Source: Temnothorax longispinosus
Taxonomy: Eukaryota > Arthropoda > Insecta > Hymenoptera > Formicidae
Assembly (NCBI RefSeq): GCF_030848805.1
Contig: NC_092359.1
Coordinates: 310,001 to 374,000, forward strand
Direction of reading: 5' to 3'
DNA length: 64,000 nt
The translations under genes were made by a program, and so were the position numbers. Positions 27,430 to 39,850 of this stretch are shown here, one piece after another; positions within the stretch are counted from its first letter, which is position 1; each line of letters starts with the position of its first letter. The notes under the pieces were generated by a model. The model was not told the origin of the DNA. It searched no databases and saw nothing but the letters and a program-made list of their open reading frames with translations.

Positions 27430-29389
27430 TTAACGTTGCTTTTCCAGTACGTGGATGTAAAACCCGGGTTGGTCGACCTGATTGAGCGGTTTAAAGTCAC
27501 CGTAAATGGTGTGTTTCGCCCCGTGGTTGAATGTCTCGGTTAGCATGTCGCGGAAAATTGTCAATCTATGAGGATAATATGACAGCCTGAATTCGCTAAT
27601 ATATTCGGGATTGTCATTGTCTTCCTCATCCAGAGCGATCATATAATCCATAATAACAATCTTTGGTTTTCCGGAAACAAAAAGCACTGATGTCTTGATG
27701 TCCGTCATACGCTGACTCTGCAATACGAAAAGTTGGCAGTTTTTAACGTAAAATTTTCCCAAATAATGAAAGAGTGTAATATTTTCTTCTAATGTTCACT
27801 TACATTATAATATATGCATTTTGAAGGAGTTTGACCGGTGTTGATGATGTAATCGTAATTCCTGTGATCGATGAGCAGTAAGCCTCCCGGCTTTACACAA
27901 CGTTTGAAATTCGCCAAAGCTCGTCTAGAATAATCAAATATTGTATAAATAATTGACATATATTAATCCATCAAGTTTTCAGATTTCGCAAGTTTGAGAA
28001 CCAATGCTCCGAAATATCAACCAAAGATAATCTAATCTAATACGATCTAATATGATAAATTTAATACCTCTGCTCTCTCTGATCACCGAAAGAATCGGGC
28101 ATGTGAGCGAAACTGTTTCCCAAACATATAACGGCATCGAAGCCTTCTCCAATGAGATGGCTAATATCGCTGGGTAGAGTTAGCCAATTCGCTTCTTCGA
28201 TCACTGCCACAATCGAAAATGATAATCATTGTAAAGGTGTCTCAGCAGTCTCAGCAGAGACTTATAAAATTCTCTTAAATTAGACGTCGACAATAAAATC
28301 TTTGCTTTTTTTCTTATAGACTTTTCGTTAGGACTTTGTTGTGAATATAATTCCTTAATACTCTAAAAATTAAAAATATCTAAAACTCCAATAATTAAAA
28401 TAGTTCGTTAATTATTATTAGTATAACTTTTGATATTATTATTTGCTTCAATTTTGTTGACATATAGATAATTCTCATTTTCAGTTTAATATATGTGATT
28501 GAAATCACAAGGCCGAAGGCTAGCAAGCTAGAAAACGAAATGTCGCGATTGACCTTTGCTGATAAGCAAGATCCTTTCTTTCTATACTTCTATTACTGAT
28601 AAAGCAATCCAGTTTTAAGTATAACGATAAGCAGTCCGGTCATCCGGTGACTGTTTTCGAGCGATATATTACCGCGTGCTTTAAACTGCTTTATCTGGTT
28701 TTGATTTCACAATGATCATGTAAATATATGTATATGTATTGTGTATAAATAACATTTTGTTAGATTGTGTAAACCCATACGCGTTAACAATAACAACTTT
28801 TATCGATACGCAAAAAGACCATCGAAATGCACTCAATGTCTTGCATTGTTGCAACATTCACTTAAATCTTCAGAGCCAAAACTCTTTTGCGTCAACACGT
28901 TATTTCGAGTTTCTGTGTGAAATGATTAACGCTTGTTTTTCTCTTCACATTTCGCAGAATATCTTCCGCGTTTTATCTTTCTTTAATTTTTCTCAGATCT
29001 TTTTAAGCATGAAAAATCGAATCCTATTGAAATATCAAACGTCCAACTTGCTCACCCCAGTTGTCAAAGGCAGGCTCCTTTCTACGATCCCATCTGGATT
29101 TTAGCGCGTACTTGAGCATTTTGTCAGATGCATCGACGCTGACGACTTCGAAACCCTCTTCCAGCAGCATCACGGAGTCGACGCCGGTACCGCAGGCGAC
29201 ATCCAATATTCGATGACATCCCTTCTGCCGCAGTAGCCCTACCAGGAAGTCCCGATAGTTTTGCGTACGTTGTTTCTTGTCGCCGATGAAAACCTCCCAG
29301 ACCTTTGCCGCTTTGCCGTCCGCGTACTGATCCCTGACACCCTCGGCTGCCGTACCGAGGGAACGGGTACGAAACACGGAATCCACCAT
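27430..29389 (-). CDS. Gnmt: Glycine N-methyltransferase, 4 exons
   Basis: Transfers methyl from S-adenosylmethionine to glycine, giving sarcosine and S-adenosylhomocysteine, a cytosolic buffer of methylation potential. The minus-strand exons are 29056-29389, 28068-28203, 27804-27924 and 27430-27717, all with GT-AG borders and agreeing phases. They encode 292 aa against about 295 in mammals. The start MVDSVFRTRS matches the conserved family N-terminus. QYADG lies near residues 21-25. The SAM-binding motif I ILDVACGTGVDSVML is at 61-75, followed by SVDASDKMLKYAL. LGNSFAHMPD is at 139-148, IDHRNYD at 175-181 and FRLSYYPH is in the last exon. An in-frame ATG six codons upstream of the chosen start is less conserved. 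The gene is complete and shows no breaks. The 5' UTR and promoter were not located. Confidence 0.97.
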
Positions 29390-32300
29390 CGCGAGGGAAT
29401 GAGACACCTTACGATAGAACTATGGAACCAACGCGGTATAAATTGTACTGTGAAAACAAAAATATGTTGAAAAGAATTAACTTATTAAAAAGAAATCGTA
29501 CAGTTTATGTCGCTATTTTGCCTTTGTCGTTTCAATCACTATTTCTTAGTCATATGCATAAAATAGCGAGTATTTTATATCTTTTTTCATTATTCTTTTC
29601 ATTATTTTTTTCTCTTGTGACTATATTTGCTCGACTACACACATGCATGTAGATTATTTAATCCCGATTATAATTATCGTACCCATAATTTCAATTGACT
29701 ACTTTTCATGTTGTCCCACGTTAACTATTTGTTACTGCTACATGTTAACTGCTTTTTTAAATGAAACCAAGATTAATCGCGCATTCTGGCACAAATTCTT
29801 ATCTACAAGAGTGACTTCGCCAGATAGCTTCGTCAGCACGGTGTTTCGCATAAATTATTGTTATCTCGCGTAATGTTATCAAGGGCTTTTGACATAAGTC
29901 AAGCGTGCAATAGGTTTATACCGAGGGCAAATGAAAGAAGGGTGACCTCTCCTTCCCATGTTATCCGATGCCACGTGCCCATTGAGAATAATTCCGTCGT
30001 CTCTTAGCATTTTCTATTTACACCTTGATTGAGCGCGGGCGACGATCTCGGTGCACAAGATTAAACGCGGAAGCGGTCGCGTAATTAAACGTGTTAATGA
30101 TGCAACTCCGCGTCACCGGAATCCAAGCAGTGACAGTGCAGCGGAAGGAATATTCATTGTAACAATCAATATTAATATATACATGATAATGGCTCTCGAT
30201 GATAATTTTGATATAACAACTACTCTGCGACTATTCAATATGATACATTTGATAATTGATAACGTCAGATTGATGAAATCGTCAAATTATTCGTACAGTC
30301 TTAAATGTCGCGATAATTTATTTTTATTGATTGATGGATCGTTCGGCTATATGTATAGTTTGACTTTTAGCGCAAATCGTTCAAGTGAATTATAGAAATG
30401 AATAAAGGCATGAAAGAATAACTTTCCAATTTTTAGCTGTCATCATCGCTTACTTTATATTCTTCTTTTTTCTTTATTTCCTAATAATTCGCAAATTAAA
30501 TCTCGGTTCACAATTACAGAATACAAATGTATATATATTTAAAAAGTTCAATAATCTCTTTCTAACTCACTTTTTTAACAACTTGGGAAAAATCTAAATT
30601 TACTTAAACTACAACGATAAAAAATGAATAGAAATTGGCGCAAATTTAAATTTAACTTTCACACTTTTTCTTCTTAAGAAAAATATGGATCAAGCCGCTT
30701 ATTTGCATTTTTGAACTTGTTATTTCCTCCTCTCTTATACGAGATACCGTACCTTCAATTCAACGACGACGAAACCGTACAGCTCTCGTTCGACACTGAA
30801 TATTAATACGAAAACCGCACACTACACGTAAATGAAAACTGCCGCGATGATATAGCAATCGCCGCATTTATATACGCTATCGGCTATGATGTATATAAGA
30901 GTCGGTGCGATAACGCGAACTCATACACTAATGTGCTAATATGACTCTATCACTGGATTACTTCTCAATATGATGTAAGTTTTCGCGCGATGCCGACGAT
31001 TCGGTTTAATAACATTAGATAAAAGCGAACGACCCCAACCAATCGCGACGATCGTGACATCCTCTGACTTTGAAGAACATTTTCGTAGATACAATCCCGA
31101 GACTCGCCGCGCCGAGATTGCGATCGTGAGTCGCCAATTATAAGCAATATTCGAGCAATTAGCAAGTGCTCCTTCACTTTGTATTCAAGCGTCAATTAAA
31201 TATCGCTAGTCATCCTTGCAACTCGCGTTCTCTCTTCGCAATCGATCAGTATTCAATACTAATGCTCCTATTCTTATGATCACCTTTTTCACGTATACAA
31301 CGAATCTTTTTCAGACAACACGCACGTCTAAAAGACGCATGTCTTAAGACATCTAAAAGTTGTCCTTTAACATTTTCTAAAACACATGTACAGATATTAC
31401 ATCATCTATAACATAAATAACATTTATCGACTAAAATCTAAAATACATATGACGTGACCAATTGATATAACATAGCCCAAAGTCTAAATATATACATAGC
31501 CATAAAAATATTTACACCAGCGAATTTAGTAGATACTCATTGTCAGATATTTTGCATTATATATATATAGTGACACATTTAGTGACACAGTTAAGGCAAA
31601 GCTGTTCGAAAACGCATTAACAAAGAAGAAGAAGAAGAATATGACAGAAGCTGGAATCATTTGAGAGATACATTATTGATATATCAATGACTTAATATCT
31701 ATTATAACTTTGCTAACAAAATTCTCCACAATCTCAGTTGTAATTTATAGACTGTCATCGAAGTTATGTAAATATTATATTAAATTATTTATATACACTG
31801 ACTTATCAAGTAACGCTAGTTCGTCTTTCGTATTTTTCTTCTTGTTAACGCGTTTCCCTATTAATGTATTTTACAATATGTCCAAAAATGTCGAAAGCTT
31901 CGGAAATTGTTGGAAAAAATGACCTCTCATTAGGTGGAGCCACTCAGAGATATTGCCATCACTATATTTAAATAATTATTCCCTGTAGTACAATCAACAC
32001 TAGTCTTAGCATTAAATTGTAGCATAAAAACTTAGCTCAACTCGTAATCTCTATTGCCTTTATTTGATTTCTTAATCCGTTGAGCCCTTGATAAAATTTT
32101 AATTTTAATTTATTTAATTATGCTCGCTGTATCAATCACCATTTCAGTGCGTTCTGTTTTATTTCTGGCCCAAAAGCTAATTATAATGTGCCGGTTACTT
32201 TGCTACATGACTGTAATAATCGACAGACTTTTATCACGAAATTGTACAATCATTGTGCGAATATCGTTGGTAATATCATTATCTGAGAAATACGTTGCAA

Positions 32301-33663
32301 CGCAGAGTTTATTATACGTCATCATTACACCGTCATCATTATCAAGAAAACGCATTCTGATATGACGCAAGTGATGACTCGCAAGTTGATGATGTAGCGA
32401 TAGCGAACAAATAAAACTGCAAAAGATAATCGCGATCGATCCGAATGTGTACTTTCATAACATTTGCGCAATATGTGTGTAATGAAGTTTCAATGTTAAA
32501 ACAGACGTTTCGTTCGCGCGTTCGTATTTAAAGAAAGAATTTGCGTTCTGAAATATGTTAATAATATTACATTCGAAGAATAATGGATTCTTTATTGAAG
32601 CCAACAGAATATTCTTACATTTCTTATAATAACATAAATACATAACAATGTAGGATGAATCAATTATTCTTAGTTCATTACGGTACTGTAAGTACTACAT
32701 ATTTTACGAGCATATAAAATGCATTATTATTATTTATTAATATTTTCTGTAACAGGAATTATGCGTGTGTCTGTGAATAGCCCGGTATAATGCGAATGAC
32801 AAGCCCCGTTACAAACAGAAATAAAAATATTTACCTCTACAAACGTGAAGGGAAGGCTGGCTTATGTAATATATCCCCACTTAGATCGTTCTTATTTTAA
32901 AGAGCATACAATACAATCAACTATAAATTGGCAGTTGGTCATGTAGTTAAAGACTGTTATGTATCATTCAACCTCTTATAATTTAAAAACTGTTTTTATA
33001 AACTTCTACCTTAAAATATACCACAACTATTAATTAAATGCAACAAAGATAATGATAGAAAATAATATTCCTGTCATGAAGTATGGAATTAAAATTTATA
33101 ATGCGAGAACATTTTTCTATAACGCGCATTCGTTCAAATAGAAATATTTTCAAGCAATAACACGTTATAAAGAACTTGGACAAGAATGCTTTTTTTTAAT
33201 GTATAAATAATGATTTAATTATTCTTTCTAATCATTTATATTATTCTTATAAATTATCTTCCTTCGTAATAGAATTAGAAAATCGACGATATACTGCGTT
33301 TTTCCTTTCGTTAAAATATTTCAGAATTTTGCCATGAAATTTATGAACTTTATTTAGAAATATACACAGAATCTCTCCAGATGTAACGTTTACGTGAAAA
33401 GTATTGATTATATGATACGTATGCAAAAACTGTTTACAAATCAAGATTTTCCATAAGTAAATCATCAATTACGCTTAACATTCTGAGTTGTGCACAACAA
33501 TCTGTTGAGTGCGATAGATTAGTTAAAACACTAACAAGATTTAATTCATTTTCTCAAACTATGCAATGATCAGATGAATGTTGAACTATATCACTTTGTC
33601 AGTTGCAGCAAACTTTTCCTGCGTTCTCACCCAATCCCCACTGTAGTACAACAGTTCGTACCC
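29390..33663. other. Intergenic DNA between GNMT and the ZNF706-like gene
   Basis: AT-rich DNA with only chance ORFs (for example 30051-30395 plus). A TATATAAG box is visible on the plus strand at 30892-30899 in a slightly CpG-richer patch, but no plus-strand gene follows. A TTTATT at 33349-33354 (AATAAA on the minus strand) lies about 310 bp past the ZNF706-like stop and could be its polyadenylation signal. Confidence 0.4.
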
Positions 33664-33970
33664 TCATATATTCTTCAAGTCATCTGGCAGTTCATTCTTG
33701 GGATGTTTATTTTCAAAGTGTTGCTTGTAAGTCTTAGGATCTGGCATTTGGGCCTGCAAATAAAGAATTTACGTCAAATCTATATAAAGGAGTCTCGAAA
33801 AATCCACAGACAACAAAGATTCTGACTTTGCATACGGTACACACGTGCACCAGCGCTTTCTGTGCTGCCTTTTTTTGATCATTGGCACTGTGTCCTTGCT
33901 GTTTCTTCAGTTTCGCGCTTTTTTCCGCCGCCTTAGCTTGAGACTGTATCTTCTGCTGTCCACGAGCCAT
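33664..33970 (-). CDS. ZNF706: ZNF706-like small C2H2 zinc-finger protein, 2 exons
   Basis: The coding exons on the minus strand are 33827-33970 and 33664-33753, separated by a short intron, for 77 aa against 76 in human ZNF706. The N-terminus MARGQQKIQSQAK is the family hallmark, followed by a Lys/Gln/Ala-rich basic stretch. A single C2H2 finger has Cys44, Cys47, His60 and His65, with MPDPKTYKQHFENKHPK spanning the splice. The donor (AAA then GTCAGA) is weaker than usual, but the joined codons restore the conserved order Cys-Lys-Ala-Gln-Met. The ATG follows one base after a TTTCTAG acceptor, so a 5' UTR intron is expected. The protein is conserved across animals; a role in translational repression or stem-cell state is reported for mammals and is not visible here. 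Confidence 0.95.
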
Positions 33971-34193
33971 CCTAGAAACAAGAAGAGTCCACAGATAAGC
34001 GGGAATGTAATATAAAATATTGGCGATAACAGCACAACTTTGTTTTTCTTCGGAGTTCGTTAACACCACGCGGGATTAAATTTAGAATATTAGCCAACAA
34101 TACGGATCTAACTAACGGATCTTTACTAGGACAAATTTAACAAATCAATGTAATCATATCCTTCAACGGTTGCTCCTAGGCTCCTAGGACAAG

Positions 34194-34280
34194 TTGTCTC
34201 GAGTTGTCTGTCGAAGTGTCGAGATAGAACGAATTTCTCTCTCTCTCTCTCACTCTCTCTCTCTCTCTCTCTTTCACTGT
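34194..34280. repeat. (CT)n tract upstream of the ZNF706-like gene
   Basis: CT dinucleotide runs lie at about 34236-34280, a GA-repeat-like element on the minus (gene) strand. GAGA-type tracts are common near insect promoters. Confidence 0.8.
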
Positions 34281-34379
34281 CTCTTATCTCGTACAGCTAT
34301 CACTTTTCAAATTAAAATACAGAACCATGTTGTACTGTACCTAGCTGCCGAAACGTGCGTATTTGCCGACCAAGAGTGA

Positions 34380-34670
34380 CAGACTTGCGGAATTAATACT
34401 CGCGTCACACAAAATCGTTCACGTGCCTCCCCCGCCGGGATAATCGCGACGCGATCGCTACTTCGGCCCAGACTCCGGAGTAAGACGTAAGGATTGTAAG
34501 GTAAGGTCACTTTCGACCGCTGGAAAAAAGTGCAGGGAAAACTTTCTAGGACGAGAGAGAGAATGAGAGAGAAAGAGAAGGAGGGAGGTGCATCTCGCCG
34601 CTCGCCGCTCGCCGCGAGAAAGCTCAGAGTCTGTCATATTGTCATCTAGGAGCTGTGCCTGCTGTGCTGG

Positions 34671-34707
<37 letters not shown>

Positions 34708-35320
34708 ATTCGCAAATCGCAAGGCTTCTCTCTCTCCCTCTCGTCTCTCTTTCCTCGCACGTAAATCACATATCTATCTCATTTCAGGTGCAAATAGCGT
34801 AAAATAGTGCAGCTTTACCTATCCGCAGACGGCGAGTACTGCGAGCTGCGAGTAGACGTGCTCGACTCGACGCTCGACTCGACACTCTCGACAGTCTCGA
34901 CCACTCTCGACACTCGACAGTCAACAATCGACAATTCGACAACGTGCCTTGTTCCACCTTCCACGTTCCGCAGCGTTCCACTTGGGCGATTCAGAGCCGA
35001 TTTCACAGTCTCACTCTGCATCTCTTTCTAACTGTCCCCCTGGAAAGAGACGAAGAGTGAGTTTAATCGGAGACTCTGAAATCGGCCCTCAGATTTTCAG
35101 ATACGACTCCCTCATTCTCTCTCCCGTCTTCCGCGGTTCCGCCGTTCCACGACGACCGCGACGGACGCGGAGGCGCGGGCGCGAGCGATGATCGTCGAAT
35201 GCCGAATATGCCGATTCTTCTCAAGGCTCGAGACTCGCGAGTCGCGACCAGAGGCACTGAGAATGTGAAAATAACACGGCATATTTTTGTTTTAGTAAAT
35301 TTTAGTTGATGTATGTACGG
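34380..35320 (-). promoter_or_regulatory. CpG-rich probable promoter / 5' UTR region of the ZNF706-like gene
   Basis: This stretch of about 900 bp has raised GC and CpG, a second (TC)n tract at about 34675-34704 and CTCGA-based degenerate repeats at 34860-34925. It lies directly upstream of the ZNF706-like gene, whose start codon follows a splice acceptor, so an upstream non-coding exon is needed and probably lies here. The short ORFs on both strands are composition artefacts. The exact start site is not visible. Confidence 0.45.
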
Positions 35321-35474
35321 CCAAGTTTTCGTCGTTCGATTATCAGCGGGCTTGAGACGCGGTTCGCAACACTCGTCTACGGCCAATCGCATCTCTGGAA
35401 TCGCGAGTTTGGTCGGTACTGTGAATGTACCCTTAGGGTGACAGTACTAGATTCCCGCGTTCTGTTCCGTCTGA

Positions 35475-35621
35475 ATTCTACAATAGCCGTAAAGTATGCG
35501 TTAAGACGTAAGCAGTAAGCTATTGACTAATGGGATTTTTACAATCCAAGAATGATCGACTGTAGTTGGTCAATTTTTACTGCTTACGTCTTAAAACATA
35601 CTTTTACGGCTATTGTAGAAT
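35475..35621. repeat. Fold-back element, arms about 55 bp
   Basis: The left arm (35475-35529) begins ATTCTACAATAGCCGTAAAG and the right arm (35565-35621) is its near-exact reverse complement, both containing TAAGACGTAAGCAGTAA. The loop is about 35 bp. There is no coding capacity. It is a MITE-like or hairpin element of unassigned family. Confidence 0.8.
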
Positions 35622-35839
35622 GGGCTTTACTTTTAGAACCAACCACGCAACGCAGAGTGTTGATAAGACGAACTCAACAGTTAATTGTGTCTGCTCACGA
35701 CTCGCATTGTAGACCCCGCATAAAAGGGGCAATAAGCGAGCATCTATTACAAACCAAAGCAATATAGTTAAAAAGATTATAAGCCCCGCACACACACATT
35801 GTGAAAATTAAGAAACAAATCACTATTGGAGTAGACGTG

Positions 35840-36190
35840 AGACGTGGCGTGTGTCTCGTCGATGCAAACTATTTAACAACATTGCAAAAAGATTTCAACC
35901 ACCAAATGGCTTAAGAAAAATTAACAAACTTCTTTGATGATAAAAGAAAAAGATATCTCGAAACTTAAACCGATTTTAATAAAGTAGGCGTATATGAAGA
36001 CACGCCCGCGCTCTCGCTAATCAAAACTATTTAACAATATTATAATAATGTTTAATGTTAAATATTAGTCGTTAAATGGCGTAAGAAAGATTAATAAACT
36101 CCATAGATTGCCCAAAAAAATGGATATCTCGAAATTCGAACCGCTTCTAAAGTCAACTTTCATAGTCGCGCGACTCTCGTCGATCACCAT
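35840..36190 (+). repeat. Degenerate tandem repeat, period about 165 bp
   Basis: Two diverged direct units share, in order, an ACTATTTAACAA block, AAATGGC-TAAGAAA, ATTAA-AAACT and GATATCTCGAAA followed by ACCG. Units lie near 35845-35998 and 36000-36155. A third partial unit seems to begin at 36165 with CGCGACTCTCGTCGATCACC. No protein is encoded. Confidence 0.6.
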
Positions 36191-36589
36191 TATAAAACAG
36201 CATTCTGATGAAAATCATTTTTATTTCATTCTTTTCGAGAGCGAGAGAGCATATATGTGCAATGTCGTTAACAAACGCATGGCATTGTCAACATATACAT
36301 AGATATTTTTTACGAGATTAGTTTAATGTTGCATATTTTAGTATTCGAAGTCTTCTTTTTCTCGCTGGCTATTAATCGAGAAACTTTATTGGTGAATTTA
36401 TTAGAAAAAGACATATATACTCTCTCTTTGTATTAAATAACTTTTTCGCGGATCACCGTTATGTTAATTATAGTAGGTATTCTAAAACCTTTTATCGTTG
36501 AATATAATAGAACAGAAGATGCTTTGCATCAAAAGACACTTAGCATTTATCATCATACAAATATTTCTCATGATTCGTCTAGTACTGTG

Positions 36590-37665
36590 CGTCAGAATTT
36601 AGCGCTTCGTCTTTTTTACAGATCATTTGTGGCTACACATTTCTCGTTGGCTAGCATTTATGCAACAGCATTCTATAACTCTTTATCGTCTAATCTTGTT
36701 CGAGAGAGCATGCCTCACATTAAAGGATACATAAAAATGATGAGATGAATGTATTTCTCGCGATTTGTTTTGTGTCGTTTGTGACATTTCGGACCGTCTA
36801 CCTTCCTACCGAGCGCGAGCGACGGCATTCGTAGCTCCTTTTTCTCGTTGGCTAGCATTATGCAACAGCATTCTAAAACTTTTTATCGTCTAATATTGTT
36901 CGAGAGAGTATGCTTCGCATTAAAGGACACATAACGATATTAAAATAAACGTATTTCTCGAGATATTAAGTCGGTGTCGCGTATATCCGAAGATCGGCGC
37001 TCTGAAGTACGATACGCGACACCGACTGAATCTCGAGAAATAAGTTTATTTGAATATTGTTATGTGTCCTTTAATGTGAAGCAGAATGCTGTTGCAAAAT
37101 GCTAGCCAACAAGAAATGTGTAGCCACGAATACCGTCCGGCGGCTTTCGGTGAAGCTCGAGAAAGTCGAAGCTCTGAAATGTTAAAATAAAATAAAAAGT
37201 CGCTCGCGCGTCGATTTCTCGCGCCAAGCCAGCGACACATGGCCTTGACCTACTTTCGACGAGCAGCTGTACATTATTGATTTTCTTTCTAAATGGCCTT
37301 GACCTAGATCGCCGACGCCGAGTCCGGACATGCCGGCGCGCGGCGTGCACGACAACGCTACCGTTGTTTTTACTCGGCGAGAACGTCGGCGCGCCGAAAA
37401 TGCGACAAATGACATTAAAGAAATTTCGAGAAATATATACGTTTATTTTAACATCGCTATGTTGCACCCTTTAATGCGAATCATGCTTAGACGCTAAAGA
37501 GTTCGTCGCATTTCGGAGTTTTTCTTTTTCTCCAACTACCGCCCGATAACATTCAGCGTTATTTCTTTCTCGTTCGCTAACATTATGCAACAGCTTTCTA
37601 AAATTCTTTATCGTCTATAATTTTATTTGAAAGAGCATGCTTTGTCTGAAGAGGATATATCAATG
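36590..37665. repeat. Repeat family in both orientations (five copies or fragments)
   Basis: A unit of about 130 bp containing TTGGCTAGCAT, GCAACAGCATTCT, TTTATCGTCTAAT and ATTAAAGGA occurs in plus orientation at about 36635-36770, 36836-36963 and 37562-37665. It occurs in minus orientation at about 37031-37135 and as a fragment near 37419-37485. The minus copy at 37031 lacks about 40 bp of the middle. The copies at 36836 and 37031 face each other around a 16-bp perfect inverted repeat (36969-36984 and 37012-37027). ORFs here are chance. Confidence 0.7.
36969..37027. repeat. 16-bp perfect inverted repeat with 27-bp loop
   Basis: AGTCGGTGTCGCGTAT at 36969-36984 and its exact reverse complement at 37012-37027 form the tip of the larger inverted pair of repeat copies. 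Confidence 0.85.
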
Positions 37666-38365
37666 TAAATATAACGGCATTTTTTAACAATTATTTAATT
37701 CCGTACGCTGATGATTTAGGAAACTCCGTTCTTCTCGCCAGTTACCTTTATTCAGTAACGTTTCGAAATTTTTTATTCTTAAATTTGTGATAAGTGTGTC
37801 ATTTATTAGCACTAACATTGTAATGTTAATATTTTCTTTGTATTTATATTAATCGCTAGTCCGATAAAATCACTAACAGGGTATAACATATTTCAAATAA
37901 ATAAAAACCTGTTCATGCATACTGTTCATATACCGACAAAATTGATTAATTGGGCGAAAGTTGTCTTGCTTATAAAATAGTAATTGTAATATTTAATTTG
38001 TATTTATTAATTAATAAAACAGATTGCATATTAAAATATTTAAAGAACACTTTATTGTTTGAAGAAAACATGTTCATACATTACAGTTGATCCCAATTTG
38101 TTATATGTATTGCTAATCTTGCAAAATATGTTGCTATATTTTATGTGCGCGTGAATTCTACATATATGCATATCGCTGTGCACTTGTGTCTTTTAATAAG
38201 CAAGGATTATTATTAAATACATTAGTAATTTAGTAAACAATACAATATTAATATCAAATTATTATTAAGTAATAGCGAGAAATATATTATGTATTCGTCG
38301 AGACGCTTGAAAGATCATAAAAATTTGAGAAAAATAATTTTGGGTTATGAGGAAAGCGCGAATCT
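37666..38365. other. AT-rich DNA, nothing recognised
   Basis: No gene or structured repeat is supported in this stretch. Confidence 0.5.
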
Positions 38366-38564
38366 CGAGTTTGGAGTCATCTTTAATTCTTCAGAAATCG
38401 CTCCTGTTACGCGGGAAGCATGATGAGCGAGGAGGTTGCATTAGATATTCGAGCAGCGCGCAGCGGCAAAACGAGTTTGCAGTCGTTTGTAATTCCTCAG
38501 AAATCGCTCCTGTTACGCGGGAAGCATGATGAGCGAGGAGGTTGCATTAGATATTCGAGCAGCG
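38366..38564 (+). repeat. 106-bp tandem duplication
   Basis: Two direct units with period 106 bp lie at 38366-38471 and 38472-38564. A 67-bp core (38392-38458 and 38498-38564, starting CAGAAATCGCTCCTGTTACG) is identical, while the first about 30 bp of each unit differ at several places. The identical core suggests a recent duplication or conversion. Confidence 0.9.
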
Positions 38565-38780
38565 GCACGCCTACCCCCACTTATTACCCACTGCCGCCAT
38601 GCCGTCGGAACGGCGCGCGGCCCGGATGCCCCTCCCATGGCCAATCAGAGCGCTGGCGGGTATGCTTAGAGGGGTCAGAGGCTCCCGCGCTCTGACCAAT
38701 AGCAGCGTGACTAAGCGGAGGCAATGTGGGGAGGCAACACCCTCGTTTAGAATACCTCCGTGAACCTCTTTGCCTAACAT
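38565..38780. promoter_or_regulatory. GC-rich segment with two CCAAT boxes
   Basis: A CpG-rich segment directly after the tandem duplication carries CCAATCAGAGCGC at 38641 and GACCAATAGCAGC at 38693-38705, both matching the NF-Y core. No TATA box or gene start is tied to it. It might serve a distal SOCS5 promoter on the plus strand about 1.7 kb downstream, which is inference. Confidence 0.3.
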
Positions 38781-39340
38781 GCTATGCTAATACTTTTGTC
38801 GATTTAAACGGAGGTTTTGACACCGAGAATCGCCATTTTCGCCAAATCTCTTAATAGAGAATATGTACTTTTAACAATTTTTATTATGTTTCGTGCATCT
38901 CACGCGTAATCAAATCCAGCTTTTTCTCTAATTATAAACCGACTTTAAAATACACATTTTGTTGAATTATTGTTCTTTTTATTAATTATATTCGTTTTAA
39001 TTCCAAATAATTTCCGCGATAAAACATAAGCAAAATAAGATAATCCATAACGCAAATTTTTCTCGAAATAGTATCTTACAATACAAAATAACATTATAAT
39101 GCAAATAACTTGTTAGCTAATTTATTTGTTTAATTAATACGCAATTATTAACTAATAAAAGCATCATATTAATGTAAAAATCTAAAAAAAATATATTTGT
39201 ATCTTCTGAAGTCCAACGTCCACGCGCGCGTTATTATCTAAGAAAGCCAATCCTTTCATAAGTGTTTCGCAGAATGCAAATTCTCGTACTAATTCGCATG
39301 TGATCCCGATTGCAAATTGCTTGAAATGCACGCAGCATTT
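38781..39340. other. AT-rich DNA, nothing recognised
   Basis: Short AT-rich spacer with no supported feature. Confidence 0.5.
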
Positions 39341-39850
39341 GTATTAATTGGCTACATTGCAATTATCGGTGTCGTGTGTCGTTGGCTTAAAAACCGAACC
39401 TGAACCTGAACGATCGCGATTTTTTTTTGGTAGGTCGGTACTCTATGGCGCACGTGTACTCCATGGCCTGTCACAATTAGGGAAAATGGCTGACGATTCG
39501 TCGGGACACTCGGGACGTGTTTTGACAATTCTGGTTGCCTGAGTTCGATGGTCGACGAGGAGTCACGTCGTCACGTCGTCACGTCGCGGTGGAAAGCATA
39601 ATTTCCGTGGTGTCGTCGGTGTATTCTTAGCGGTGGTGTCGTCGTGATGTAAAATCCAGACGTGCGTTCGCTCTGCGGGTCTCTACTCTCGCAGCTCGCT
39701 AGTTGTCCACTTGTCCCGTACGTAACTCGTTTAAACATGTTTCGACCTGCTCCGGCTGCTCCTACCAGTCAGGGATCACTTGATACTTTTTCAAGAGCCT
39801 GTTATCACCATTTTATTACCTCTCTCTGTTTTTTTTAATAACGATAACGA
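39341..39850 (+). promoter_or_regulatory. CpG-rich probable promoter / first exon of the SOCS5 gene
   Basis: A GC- and CpG-rich stretch begins about 1.1 kb upstream of the SOCS5 coding start on the same strand. It contains a short ORF with a good initiation context (AAAATGG at 39484, 18 codons, 39486-39542) and a further ATG near 39737. The next exon probably begins after the acceptor AATACAG at 40226. The exact first exon and its donor could not be fixed. Confidence 0.4.

Noticed and set aside
28739..29104. 121-codon plus-strand ORF inside the GNMT gene
   Set aside because: It overlaps the GNMT first exon and intron on the opposite strand and has no recognisable domain; it is a shadow.
30892..30899. 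TATA box on the plus strand
   Set aside because: The match is good but no plus-strand coding region or splice pattern follows, and AT-rich DNA yields such strings by chance.
34458..35392. Several overlapping ORFs in the CpG-rich stretch above the ZNF706-like gene
   Set aside because: They are driven by CT and CTCGA repeats and overlap each other on both strands; no domain is recognised.
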